Shown: positions 1-7,460, counted from the first letter of the stretch. The stretch is 25,480 nucleotides of DNA from Propionibacteriaceae bacterium UBA5174 (GCA_002413345.1 DHWU01000044.1:46902-72381), one strand, 5' to 3'. Notes: generated from the letters alone by a model not told the origin. Program-made: numbers and translations.

Positions 1-310
1 TGGTCACCAGCGGGCAGGTGGCATCGATCGTCTTCAACCCGCGTTCGGCGGCCTCGGCGTGCACCGCTGGCGAAACCCCGTGGGCTGAGAAGACCACCGT
101 GGCCCCGGCGGGCACCTCGGCGAGTTCCTCAACAAAGACCGCCCCACGAGCCTCCAAATCTTCGACCACATGGCGGTTATGCACGATCTGTTTGCGCACA
201 TAGACCGGCGGGCCGTAGGTCTCCAGGGCTTTCTCCACCGTGACCACAGCCCGGTCGACTCCGGCGCAGTAACCCCGCGGTGCGGCGACCACGACTCGCT
301 TTGTTGCCAT
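1..310 (-). CDS. ispH: 4-hydroxy-3-methylbut-2-enyl diphosphate reductase, N-terminal part (runs off left edge)
   Basis: This is the last enzyme of the MEP isoprenoid pathway. It reduces HMBPP to IPP and DMAPP using a [4Fe-4S] cluster in the cytoplasm. The reading frame opens with ATG at 310 and stays open to base 1, giving the first 103 residues. Visible family marks are the RGYCAGVDRA segment with cluster ligand Cys15, VHN with His44, AHGVSP with His77, and DATCP with Cys99. Their spacing matches E. coli Cys12/His41/His74/Cys96 shifted by three. The C-terminal two thirds lie outside the window. It is divergent from xseA, a pairing common in actinobacteria. Confidence 0.95.
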   Translation of the reverse strand, partial: MATKRVVVAAPRGYCAGVDRAVVTVEKALETYGPPVYVRKQIVHNRHVVEDLEARGAVFVEELAEVPAGATVVFSAHGVSPAVHAEAAERGLKTIDATCPLVT

Positions 311-349
311 GACCACCAGTCTAGGTGGGAGCTGCTGAATCGCAGGTGT

Positions 350-421
350 CCGAAATCTGCAGCCAAATTGTCCCGAGGCCGCCATTACGCAAATCTGCGG
401 GGACCTAGCGGCAGATTTCGG
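350..421. repeat. Inverted and direct repeats of AAATCTGC between ispH and xseA
   Basis: CCGAAATCTGC (350-360) and GCAGATTTCGG (411-421) form a perfect 11-bp inverted repeat. A third copy of the core AAATCTGC lies at 391-398 and can pair with GCAGATTT (411-418) as an 8-bp stem with a 12-nt loop. The element lies in the 173-bp divergent spacer. It could be an operator or a dispersed intergenic repeat; the sequence does not decide between these. Confidence 0.6.
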
Positions 422-471
422 TCACGACTTGCCGTGGACGGCAGCGAGCGCCGGCTGTCGGTGTCAGCCAC

Positions 472-477
472 TAGCCT
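472..477 (+). promoter_or_regulatory. Candidate -10 box for a leaderless xseA transcript
   Basis: TAGCCT matches the TANNNT consensus and ends six bases before the ATG at 484, so transcription would start at about the A of the start codon. No Shine-Dalgarno sequence precedes this ATG, which fits leaderless translation. I see no clear -35 box. Confidence 0.4.
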
Positions 478-483
478 GCTCGC

Positions 484-1707
484 ATGGCCTTGAATAGCAC
501 TGCTGAGCAGCCGCAACCGCTGCGCACGGTGGTCGCTGCGACCAAGAGTTGGGTGGAGCGGCTAAACCCGATCTGGGTCGAGGGTCAGCTGATCGAAATC
601 AAGCGGCGCTCGGGCATCACTCAGTTCTTGACCATGCGCGACACCCTGGCTGAAGTGTCGGTGACCCTGTCGACTTCCGCAGCTGTTTTGGACGCTGCCG
701 GGCCGCTCACCGAAGGCACTGTGGTGGCGGCTTGGATCAAACCAACGGTGTGGAGCAAGTCGGGCAGCCTCACCTTCGAATGCCGGGAGCTTCGGCCCTC
801 GGGCGAAGGACGGCTGCTAGCTGCCATTGAGCAACGCAAACGCATGCTGCAAGCTGAGGGACTATTCGACCCAGCCCGCAAACGTCGGCTGCCGTTTTTG
901 CCCCGCCGAATCGGGCTGATCACCGGCCAGGGTAGTGCGGCTGAGCGCGACGTGGTCGAAAACATCGCCCGGCGCTGGCCAGCGGCGGCAATGGAGATTC
1001 GGCACAGCTTGGTTCAGGGGCCTAACGCCGCCGAGCAGGTAATCGAGGCGCTCCAAACCCTTGAAGCCCACCCCGAGGTAGACGTGATCATCATCGCTCG
1101 AGGCGGTGGCTCGCTGGAAGATTTGTTGGCCTTCAGCGACGAAGCCCTAGTCCGAGCGGTGTTTGCCTGCAAGACACCGGTAGTCAGCGCCATCGGCCAC
1201 GAGACCGACACTCCGATCCTCGATCTGGTGGCCGATCTACGCGCGTCCACCCCCACCGACGCCGCCAAGCGGGTGGTGCCAGATGCTGCCGCCGAACAGG
1301 CAAATGTGGCCGCGGCGATCAGCCGAATCCGCCAGGCGCTGGCCAGCCGGGTCGAAAACGACCAACGCAGGCTTTCCGAAATCCGCTCGCGGCCTGTGCT
1401 GCGCGATCCGTCTGCGGTATTGAGCGGACACTATGAGCGCCTGGACGCAGCCCGTGACCGGCTGGGGCGGGCTGCCGAGGCCAGGCTCCGGGAAGAACGC
1501 CTGGGGTTAACCCATTCCATTGAACGAATTCGAGCGCTTTCACCACAGGCCACCCTGCAACGCGGCTACGCGATCCTCACCGATGCCGAAGGCGGCACTG
1601 TTGATCGAGTCGCGGCCACCAGCAAGAGCGCGAAACTCACGGCCCGGTTGGCTGATGGCCAACTCGGACTGACCGTCACCAAAGTCGATCCCCAGGAGCA
1701 ATCATGA
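484..1707 (+). CDS. xseA: Exodeoxyribonuclease VII large subunit
   Basis: This is the catalytic subunit of exonuclease VII, which degrades single-stranded DNA to oligonucleotides in mismatch repair and DNA-damage processing, in complex with XseB. The 407 residues comprise an N-terminal OB-fold (about 20-110), then the Exonuc_VII_L catalytic domain, then a charged helical C-terminal part. Conserved motifs are RGGGSLEDL (206-214), GHETD (238-242) and RASTPTDAAK (253-262). It is somewhat shorter than the E. coli protein (456 aa), which is usual for actinobacterial versions. The start at 484 lacks a ribosome-binding site but has a -10-like box just upstream. It overlaps xseB by four bases (ATGA), so the subunits are probably translationally coupled. 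Confidence 0.96.
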   Translation: MALNSTAEQPQPLRTVVAATKSWVERLNPIWVEGQLIEIKRRSGITQFLTMRDTLAEVSVTLSTSAAVLDAAGPLTEGTVVAAWIKPTVWSKSGSLTFECRELRPSGEGRLLAAIEQRKRMLQAEGLFDPARKRRLPFLPRRIGLITGQGSAAERDVVENIARRWPAAAMEIRHSLVQGPNAAEQVIEALQTLEAHPEVDVIIIARGGGSLEDLLAFSDEALVRAVFACKTPVVSAIGHETDTPILDLVADLRASTPTDAAKRVVPDAAAEQANVAAAISRIRQALASRVENDQRRLSEIRSRPVLRDPSAVLSGHYERLDAARDRLGRAAEARLREERLGLTHSIERIRALSPQATLQRGYAILTDAEGGTVDRVAATSKSAKLTARLADGQLGLTVTKVDPQEQS

Positions 1708-1919
1708 CCGCCAAGAAGTCCGAGCTGAGCTACGAAGAGGCCCGCGATCAGCTGGTCGAAATCGTCCGCAAGCTCGAAGCCGGCTCGGTGCCGTTGAGCG
1801 AGTCAATGACGTTGTGGGAGCGCGGCGAAGAGTTGGCCAAGATCTGCCAGACCTGGTTGGACGGCGCCAAGGCCAAGATCGACGCCGCCCGGCCAACGGC
1901 GGGTGTCCCCGAGGAATGA
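1704..1919 (+). CDS. xseB: Exodeoxyribonuclease VII small subunit
   Basis: This 71-residue protein is typical in size for XseB, the helical small subunit that binds the C-terminal helices of XseA. The hallmark block SYEEARDQL ... VRKLEAGSVPLSESMTLWERGEEL is intact (about residues 9-45). The GS-VPL-ES-LWERG pattern is diagnostic of the family. The start overlaps the xseA stop as ATGA, and the SD-like AGGAG just upstream lies inside xseA. It ends the short xseAB operon, and convergent minus-strand genes follow about 110 bp later. Confidence 0.95.
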   Translation: MTAKKSELSYEEARDQLVEIVRKLEAGSVPLSESMTLWERGEELAKICQTWLDGAKAKIDAARPTAGVPEE

Positions 1920-1991
1920 GCCCTACCGCGCCTGGCAACCCGGGTCCATTCTGAAATCCAGCACCGTTCAGCCAGGAGCTCACTGGTCGAA

Positions 1992-2039
1992 GGTCACTGC
2001 CTGACTGGGCCATTGCTTAACTGGGTCACTGCCTAACTG
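1992..2039. repeat. Three tandem 16-bp units in the xseB / membrane-protein convergent spacer
   Basis: The units are GGTCACTGCCTGACTG (1992-2007), GGCCATTGCTTAACTG (2008-2023) and GGTCACTGCCTAACTG (2024-2039). Units 1 and 3 differ at one base and unit 2 at three to four. The third unit covers the last codons and the stop of the minus-strand gene that ends at 2033, so the stop codon may have come from repeat expansion. Confidence 0.75.
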
Positions 2040-2470
2040 GCCTCAACCCGCACCGGTTGACGACTCGGCGCGAGACCGAAAATCGCCCCGACCAACGCCA
2101 CGCTGAGGCCGATGATCGGCGGTAGCGGCATCAGCAGCAGCGAAATCGCCAGGCCTACCAACGCGACTGCCACCCCGAACCACAGCAACGACTTCAACGA
2201 GCCCGCAGCACAGCCAGCCGCCCAGATGAAGGCTGCACCGAAAGCGATCACCATCAGCCCCATCAAGGTGCTGTAACCCCACCACAGCTGTTCGAGATTG
2301 TGCGCTGGCCCGGGCATCGCCACCGAGGCCTGCCGCAAGGCCGCCATCGCCTCAACGGTGACAGCATCAGGAGTTCGCACCGAATCTAGAGCTGTTGTGG
2401 CTAGATGGCCCGCCCCCAACACAATCAATGACCAGCCGACAATCCGCGCGGCCACCACTTGCCGATTCAT
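2033..2470 (-). CDS. Small four-helix integral membrane protein, function unknown
   Basis: The protein has 145 residues and four predicted hydrophobic segments, at about 9-27, 66-88, 92-112 and 114-134. The first is followed by an outward loop of about 35 residues, and the tail is basic (PSRQPVRVEAS). The segment WWGYSTLMGLMVIAFGA recalls small uncharacterised membrane proteins of the DoxX-like/DUF type, but I cannot assign a family with confidence. Its ATG overlaps the stop of the FAD monooxygenase gene by four bases (ATGA), so it is the third gene of a TetR - monooxygenase - membrane protein unit. A role in export or tolerance of the monooxygenase substrate is conceivable but unproven. Confidence 0.8.
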   Translation of the reverse strand: MNRQVVAARIVGWSLIVLGAGHLATTALDSVRTPDAVTVEAMAALRQASVAMPGPAHNLEQLWWGYSTLMGLMVIAFGAAFIWAAGCAAGSLKSLLWFGVAVALVGLAISLLLMPLPPIIGLSVALVGAIFGLAPSRQPVRVEAS

Positions 2471-3594
2471 TTCGCCACCGCCAATTCAATCCCGGGACGC
2501 ACCAAGGCACTCAAGGTTGCGGCCCCGGCCGCCTTAGGTACTGCTCTCATGCCAAGGTTTCGCACCGCGACTGCGAGTGGGTTGTGCCAATGGGCAACTT
2601 CGCCGATTTGTCTAGAGTCGAGTTGGACCTTGCGAACCCGGTACTGCCGAGCGCTGGCGTAACGCTCCAGCGCACCATCACCGCCACCGCGCAGCGACAA
2701 CATCAGCGCCTTGGCATCTTCAATGGCCATCACCGCACCCTGTCCTTGATTGGGGGTCATGGAATGGGCCGCGTCGCCGAGCAGCAGCACCCGTCCGGCA
2801 CCCCAAATTGGACGGTCTAACTCCCACAGGTCGTGATGCAGCGGTGGCACCTGGTGCAATGCCGTCACCAGTTCGCCAGCCGCTCCGCCATAACCGCCGA
2901 AAAGCTCGGTGAAGTCAGCCAAGCTTCCAGGCGCTGGCGCGTCCGGCTCCGCCGTGGCCACCAGGTAGTAGTAGGCACGCGACTCACCTACCGGCACCAC
3001 GCCAACTCGGGTGCGGCCACCCCACGCTTCGGTAGCTACTTCGCCGGCGTCGAAGTCGAGGAGCCCGCGCCAACAGGTCGTGCCGGAGTAGCGCAACGCA
3101 CCCGGCCCGGTTGGCAGCTGGGAGCGCACCGCAGAGCGCAGTCCGTCGGCGGCCACCACCAAATCGGCGCTGAGTTTGCCACCAGACCAGCCGAGGCGCA
3201 CCTGTGATCCCCGCTGTTCAACAGAGTTGATCGACGCTCCAAACAACACTTCGACCTCGGATGGCAGCGCTTGGGCCAGGAGTTGGTGCACTCGCGCGCG
3301 GGTGATGCCGAAGCTTGGCCCGTGCGCGGTGGCCAGGCGTGCTGCTGATAGCTCGGTGAGCAGGCGTCCAGCTCTGTCGGTGACTTGAGTGGACGCCAGC
3401 ACTTGGCCTTCCCCAGCCAACGAGACACCCACCGAAGCCAATACCTGTACCGCATTGGGAGCCAACACAATGCCTGCTCCCGCAGCGGTGAACTCGCTGG
3501 CTTGCTCGATCAGATGCACCTGGTGTCCGTCCCTGGCAAGTGCATTTGCCGCACTCAACCCGCCGATTCCGGCGCCGACGATGACAATCTTCAT
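2467..3594 (-). CDS. FAD-dependent monooxygenase (UbiH / salicylate-hydroxylase-like)
   Basis: This is a single-component aromatic-hydroxylase-type flavoprotein that would use NAD(P)H and O2 to hydroxylate a small molecule. The 375 residues show all three family fingerprints. GAGIGG (7-12) binds FAD, VVAADGLRS around Asp150-Gly151 is the DG motif, and LLLGDAAHSMTPNQGQG (271-286) is the GD motif with FAD contact. GITRARVHQLL (about 96-106) matches the R-x-x-L segment of group A monooxygenases. The gene begins three bases after the TetR stop, so it is very probably controlled by that repressor. The substrate is unknown: salicylate-like aromatics, quinones and antibiotics (TetX-like) all fall within this superfamily. 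Confidence 0.9.
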   Translation of the reverse strand: MKIVIVGAGIGGLSAANALARDGHQVHLIEQASEFTAAGAGIVLAPNAVQVLASVGVSLAGEGQVLASTQVTDRAGRLLTELSAARLATAHGPSFGITRARVHQLLAQALPSEVEVLFGASINSVEQRGSQVRLGWSGGKLSADLVVAADGLRSAVRSQLPTGPGALRYSGTTCWRGLLDFDAGEVATEAWGGRTRVGVVPVGESRAYYYLVATAEPDAPAPGSLADFTELFGGYGGAAGELVTALHQVPPLHHDLWELDRPIWGAGRVLLLGDAAHSMTPNQGQGAVMAIEDAKALMLSLRGGGDGALERYASARQYRVRKVQLDSRQIGEVAHWHNPLAVAVRNLGMRAVPKAAGAATLSALVRPGIELAVAK

Positions 3595-3597
3595 GGC

Positions 3598-4182
3598 TCA
3601 GTTCTCCCTTGCGGCAAGAAAGCGTTGTAGCGAGGTGCGCAGCAAGGTGAGCTGGGCGCCTGGCTCGAGTTCGCCTCGCAACCCCGCGACTAGGGCGCCG
3701 AAGTAGAGTGCGAAGTACCCCAGAAAGGCCTCGCCGGGCTCGATTGGCGAGATCTCACCGCGATCAACCGCAGCAATCACTTCGGCCGCCACCCAGCTCC
3801 GAAACTCCCCCATGCGAAGTTGAGATGGGCTGCCGGTTGAGCCCTCAAACAGCGACCCGGCGATGACTTGGCGCGACAACTCTGGCTGGCTGGCATAGGC
3901 CTGGTAGAGACAGTCGCTTGCGTGCACGAGGCGCTCAACGAGCCCAGCTGGGCGATCAGTGGCTGCGGCAGATAGGGCAGCCGCCACCGTTTCGTCCAGC
4001 ACGGTCTCGGCCAACTGCCCCATCGTGGGAAAGTGCAGAAAAACGGTGCCGACCGCTACTCCAGCTTCACTGGCAACGTCTCGCGCGGTGGTGTTGGCGA
4101 AGCCCTTTTCGGCCATCACCCGACTGGCCACAGCGAGTATTTCGGCTCGAGTCCGGGCCTTCTTTTCCACTCTACTGATCAT
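3598..4182 (-). CDS. TetR/AcrR-family transcriptional regulator
   Basis: This is a 194-residue one-component repressor-type regulator. The N-terminal helix-turn-helix runs at about residues 10-56: RAEILAVASRVMAEKGF, then TTARDVASEAGVAVGTVFLHF. The C-terminal ligand domain is helical and undiagnostic. I chose ATG at 4182 because the HTH then begins at the usual distance from the N-terminus. The longer upstream reading frame would run through its own promoter and into the divergent ACT gene. It is the first gene of a minus-strand unit with the FAD monooxygenase (3-bp gap) and the membrane protein. Repeats on its own promoter suggest autoregulation. Confidence 0.9.
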   Translation of the reverse strand: MISRVEKKARTRAEILAVASRVMAEKGFANTTARDVASEAGVAVGTVFLHFPTMGQLAETVLDETVAAALSAAATDRPAGLVERLVHASDCLYQAYASQPELSRQVIAGSLFEGSTGSPSQLRMGEFRSWVAAEVIAAVDRGEISPIEPGEAFLGYFALYFGALVAGLRGELEPGAQLTLLRTSLQRFLAAREN

Positions 4183-4220
4183 GCTCAGTGCAGCATACTC
4201 AGTGGAATCGTGGCTGTCCA
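4174..4220 (-). promoter_or_regulatory. TetR-gene promoter with operator-like repeats
   Basis: On the minus strand TGGACA (4215-4220) and TATGCT (4192-4197) are separated by exactly 17 bp, a good sigma-70-type promoter. It would start transcription about 2-4 bases before the TetR ATG. ACTGATCATGCTCAGT (4174-4189) is palindromic at 14 of 16 positions and covers the start codon. CTCAGTG occurs at 4184-4190 and again at 4198-4204, on either side of the -10 box. A TetR dimer bound here would block polymerase. Confidence 0.65.
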
Positions 4221-4248
4221 GACCTGCCGAGTAGGCACCAGGAGGGCG

Positions 4249-4254
4249 TAGCAT
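4249..4254 (+). promoter_or_regulatory. Candidate -10 box of the ACT-domain gene
   Basis: TAGCAT matches TANNNT and ends seven bases before the ATG at 4262, consistent with a leaderless transcript. The AGGAGGG at 4240-4246 is about 15 bases from the ATG, too far for a normal ribosome-binding site. Confidence 0.35.
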
Positions 4255-4261
4255 CCCGGGC

Positions 4262-4768
4262 ATGCCCATGCTCGTACTCACCGTCGTCGGGGACGACCGC
4301 GCCGGCCTAGTCGCCGCGCTGGCTGAAGTAGTCACCGCCCACGGCGGCAACTGGGAACGCAGCGAACTAGCCGAGTTAGCTGGCACCTTCGCTGGCATCG
4401 TCGAGGTTTCGGTGCCCGCCGAGAATGCAGCCGCACTCACCACTGCGTTGAACTCCCTTGACGGGCTGCTCAAAATCAATACCCATCAAGGCAGCACTGA
4501 GGCCACTGGCAACTGGCAGTCACTCAGCCTGACCGTGCTGGGCGACGACCGCCCCGGCATCGTCAAGCAGATCTCCACGGTGCTAAGTCGCCACCAGTTG
4601 AGCATCGAGCACCTATCGAGCAAGACCATGGAAGCCCCCATGGCTGGTGGCGTCCTCTTTGAAGCCTCGGTCACCGCCCGAGTGCCCGCGGACGCCAACC
4701 TCGCGGCGATTCGGGACGACTTGGAGGCACTTGCCGCCGAAATCCAAGTGGACCTGCAGGTGGCCTAG
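4262..4768 (+). CDS. Double ACT-domain protein, GcvR-like
   Basis: The 168-residue protein is built from two ACT domains (about 1-75 and 88-165) and nothing else. Each opens with the same signature, VVGDDRAGLVAALA and VLGDDRPGIVKQIS, where the Asp-Arg-x-Gly turn contributes to the amino-acid-binding interface. This is the architecture of the glycine-cleavage regulator GcvR and of stand-alone ACT proteins in actinobacteria. It has no DNA-binding domain, so any regulatory role would be through protein partners. The gene is monocistronic, divergent from the TetR gene and convergent with the PucR gene 26 bp downstream. The true ligand is unknown. Confidence 0.85.
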   Translation: MPMLVLTVVGDDRAGLVAALAEVVTAHGGNWERSELAELAGTFAGIVEVSVPAENAAALTTALNSLDGLLKINTHQGSTEATGNWQSLSLTVLGDDRPGIVKQISTVLSRHQLSIEHLSSKTMEAPMAGGVLFEASVTARVPADANLAAIRDDLEALAAEIQVDLQVA

Positions 4769-4794
4769 CCGTAGCGCCCGACCAGCACCGGCGA

Positions 4795-5913
4795 TCACAT
4801 GGCGAGGTACTCGCGAATATAGAGCGCCAGCAACAGGTTAAACTTCACTGTTGCCGAATCCAGATCAACACCAAGTATTTCCTTAATCCGGCGCACCCGA
4901 TACACCACCGTATTTCGATGGGCAGGCAACCTTGCCGCCGACTCCAACAAATTGCAGTCAGCCAGCAGATAGACCTTCAGCGTATTAACTAGATTGGCCT
5001 CATGCTGCTGGTCATATTCCTCGAGCGCACCTAGATAAGTTGCATGCAAATCCTCAAGTAATGCCTGATCTGATACACAGAACAACAACTGAAGCATGCC
5101 CAGCTCGCCAAAACCCACAAAACGCCGCTGCCACAACTCAGCCACAGCCAAGGAGAACAGCGCGCGCTTAAATGCCGCCCCAAGCTGAGCGAGATCAGTG
5201 AGCACGCCACTCATTCCAACGGTAACCGGATCGGCATAGCACACCATCTCGATTAGCTCGTCTTCACTCAGCTCACCCCGACCGAAATCAAACACAAATA
5301 CCTGCAGATTGTTGTGCTCGAATAGGTGGTAGTGGATGCCTCGGCGGTTGAGCCGTGAGGTTACCCGCCCAGGACTCTCCAGGTTGTGAACGACCCCGAC
5401 CCGGTAAGTGCCCTGCTGCTCGAAACCAAATTTCGCCAGGCCACGCAACACAACTTCCGGCGCCGGGATCTGGTAGATAGCTGATTCGAATGCCGAGTCG
5501 AGACTGCCGACGCGCTGGCTTTCCTGAAGCATGACTGCGGCGTAGTCCTGCATCACGTCGACGATCCGGACTTCCCAAGGCATCGTGAACAACGGCAGAT
5601 GATTCGAATCGCAGAAGTCGATCACCTCGCGGCCTATATCCGCAGCTGACACATTGAGACCAACATTTACCAAAATGGCGCTGCAGCCTCGCGAGGCCAG
5701 CTCCTTTGTGAAGTCAATCAGGCTGACTCCAGACTTGACAAAGAGTCCGGTAGTAATCACGAACTCTCCGCCCTTGAGGAACGCCGCATTTGGAAGACTG
5801 TCAGCCATATGCACCCAAGATGCCTCATTCGACAACCCGTCTGCACCGGCCCGCAGCTCTAGCCCATATTTGGCTCGGGCCACCTCAAAAAGCTCAACAA
5901 TCTTGGTTCCCAT
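4795..5913 (-). CDS. PucR-family transcriptional regulator
   Basis: This is a 372-residue regulator. The N-terminal PucR sensor domain spans about 6-120 (YGLELRAGADGLSNEASWVHMADSL, then GGEFVITTG). A middle GGDEF-like CdaR region follows, and the C-terminal HTH_30 is at about 318-370 (LLESAARLPAHRNTVVYRVRRIKEILGVDL). Family members control purine, GABA and other nitrogen-compound catabolism, usually as effector-dependent activators. ATG at 5913 is preceded by GGAGG (5925-5929, 11-nt gap). A TTG at 5931 would extend it by six residues but consumes that site. It is divergent from the aminotransferase gene, the usual position for a pathway regulator. The 3' half has more A/T-ending codons than its neighbours, possibly a sign of transfer. 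Confidence 0.9.
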   Translation of the reverse strand: MGTKIVELFEVARAKYGLELRAGADGLSNEASWVHMADSLPNAAFLKGGEFVITTGLFVKSGVSLIDFTKELASRGCSAILVNVGLNVSAADIGREVIDFCDSNHLPLFTMPWEVRIVDVMQDYAAVMLQESQRVGSLDSAFESAIYQIPAPEVVLRGLAKFGFEQQGTYRVGVVHNLESPGRVTSRLNRRGIHYHLFEHNNLQVFVFDFGRGELSEDELIEMVCYADPVTVGMSGVLTDLAQLGAAFKRALFSLAVAELWQRRFVGFGELGMLQLLFCVSDQALLEDLHATYLGALEEYDQQHEANLVNTLKVYLLADCNLLESAARLPAHRNTVVYRVRRIKEILGVDLDSATVKFNLLLALYIREYLAM

Positions 5914-6085
5914 GGAACGCAACGCCTCCAATAGCGCCTAATTCGGGCAGTTCGTACCCGGAATACAAAACAACTCCCTAACCTTGGCCGCGGAGTACCT
6001 GGCCAGATGAACTAGCGGCGCCGATGCTTGAGGTGGAGCGTCAAACGCACGCCCGCACAGTAGTCGTACTTCAGGAGACGGTGTC
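5914..6085. promoter_or_regulatory. PucR / aminotransferase divergent control region
   Basis: This 172-bp spacer must hold both promoters. AATACAAA (5962-5969) repeats one arm of the perfect palindrome at 7446-7460. TGGCC/GGCCA (5985-6005 area) and an imperfect dyad TTCGGG...CCCGGAA (5942-5963) are weaker. No convincing -35/-10 pair stood out, which would fit activator dependence. AGGAG at 6073-6077 is the aminotransferase ribosome-binding site. Confidence 0.4.
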
Positions 6086-7438
6086 ATGCTCAGGGATAGT
6101 CTTCCCAAGATTGTAACCAGCCAACTGCCAGGCCCCCAGGCGCAAGCAATCATCAACAGGCGCGCCGCGGCGACTCCGTCGGCGATTCGCTGCAGCTACC
6201 CAGTAGTGATTTCGCGTGGCGAAGGCGCCATGGTTGAGGACGTCGATGGCAACCGGTTCCTGGACTGGGTCGGCGGCGTTGGCGTACTGAATATCGGCTA
6301 CTCGCATCCTGAAGTAATCGCAGCGGTCAAAGACCAAGCCGACAACTACTTCCACGCGATGGGCAACATCATCACCCACGAGGGCTACGTAGCCCTGGCC
6401 GAACAACTCAGCTACAGAGCGCCAGTCCGCGGCACCCACAAGCGGGCCTACTTCACCAACAGTGGTGCCGAAGCTGACGAGAACGCGGTGAAACTCGCCA
6501 AGGCCTACACCGGGCGGCCTAACATCATCGTCTTCACCGGCGCTTTCCACGGACGCACTCTGCTCACCATGTCGATGACGGCGAAGAAGGCCTACGCACG
6601 AGGCATGGGACCTTTCCCGGACGGGGTCTACCGCACGGAATTCCCTTACCTCTACCGCACCCCAGGCGAGCTCACCGGACAAGCAGCCATTGACTACTAC
6701 CTTGAAAAGCTGAACCAGGTATTCGAGCACGCATCCCCGCCCGAATACGTTGCCGCCATCGTGGTCGAACCCCTGCAGGGCGAAGGTGGCTTCATTCCCG
6801 CACCCCTGGAATGGGTCAAGGCCGTGCGTCAGCTGTGTGATCGCCATGGCATCTTGCTGATCGTCGACGAAGTACAGACCGGCTTCGGACGCACCGGGCG
6901 CCTGTTTGCCAGTCAATATTGGCAAGAACAAGGAATTCAGCCAGACATTCTCACCGCTGCCAAGTCGATCGCGGCTGGCATTCCGTTGAGCGCGATTGTG
7001 GCCCGCGAGGAGATCATGGAAGCAGTGCCCGCCGGGGTGATTGGTGGCACTTTCGGCGGCAATGCCCTGGCGTGTGCGGCTGGACTGAAGGTTCTGGAGT
7101 TGATGGACCGCGACCAACTCCCTCAACGAGCCTGCGAAATCGGCGAGATCGTCAATGCTCGCTACCGCGACTGGGCCGAGAAGCTTGAAGTCATCGGCGA
7201 TATTCGCGGCCTCGGCGCCATGATCGGCCTCGAGTTAGTCAAAGACCGGGCGACCAAACAGCCCTACCCCGAACTAGTCGAGCGGGTAGTCAACCGCGCA
7301 GCGAACCAAGGGCTGATCATCGAAAGCGCTGGCATCTACGGCAACGTGATTCGATTCCTAGCCCCACTGGTGATCACCGACGCGCAGCTTGCCGCCGGCC
7401 TGGACATCTTCGAGTCGGCATTGACGTCCAGCCTCTAA
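6086..7438 (+). CDS. Class III PLP aminotransferase, GabT-like omega-amino acid transaminase
   Basis: This 450-residue fold-type I PLP enzyme would move the terminal amino group of an omega-amino acid to 2-oxoglutarate or pyruvate, giving a semialdehyde. Visible features are NSGAEADENAVK (125-136, phosphate-binding loop), AFHGRT (153-158), VEPLQGEGGF (227-236), DEVQTGFGRTG (261-271, pyridine-N Asp261) and Schiff-base Lys293 in TAAKS. AGGAG 8 nt upstream supports the ATG. GABA is the first guess, but a second, more standard GabT lies at 16697-18031. The neighbouring importer and alcohol dehydrogenase suggest a different role: 5-aminovalerate, beta-alanine, taurine and GABA fermentation are all compatible. 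It leads the module under PucR control. Confidence 0.9.
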   Translation: MLRDSLPKIVTSQLPGPQAQAIINRRAAATPSAIRCSYPVVISRGEGAMVEDVDGNRFLDWVGGVGVLNIGYSHPEVIAAVKDQADNYFHAMGNIITHEGYVALAEQLSYRAPVRGTHKRAYFTNSGAEADENAVKLAKAYTGRPNIIVFTGAFHGRTLLTMSMTAKKAYARGMGPFPDGVYRTEFPYLYRTPGELTGQAAIDYYLEKLNQVFEHASPPEYVAAIVVEPLQGEGGFIPAPLEWVKAVRQLCDRHGILLIVDEVQTGFGRTGRLFASQYWQEQGIQPDILTAAKSIAAGIPLSAIVAREEIMEAVPAGVIGGTFGGNALACAAGLKVLELMDRDQLPQRACEIGEIVNARYRDWAEKLEVIGDIRGLGAMIGLELVKDRATKQPYPELVERVVNRAANQGLIIESAGIYGNVIRFLAPLVITDAQLAAGLDIFESALTSSL

Positions 7439-7445
7439 CCTGCAC

Positions 7446-7460
7446 TGTATTTGAAATACA
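7446..7460. promoter_or_regulatory. Perfect palindrome TGTATTTGAAATACA
   Basis: Seven-base arms (TGTATTT / AAATACA) flank a single G, eight bases after the aminotransferase stop. It is A/T-rich in a G+C-rich genome and lacks a U-tract, so it reads as an operator rather than a terminator. AATACAAA (7455-7462) recurs in the PucR-aminotransferase spacer at 5962-5969. Confidence 0.5.

Noticed and set aside
6071..7126. 351-residue open frame antisense to the aminotransferase at 6086
   Set aside because: It mirrors a clear class III aminotransferase on the other strand, has no recognisable domain, and such long antisense frames are expected in high-G+C genes.
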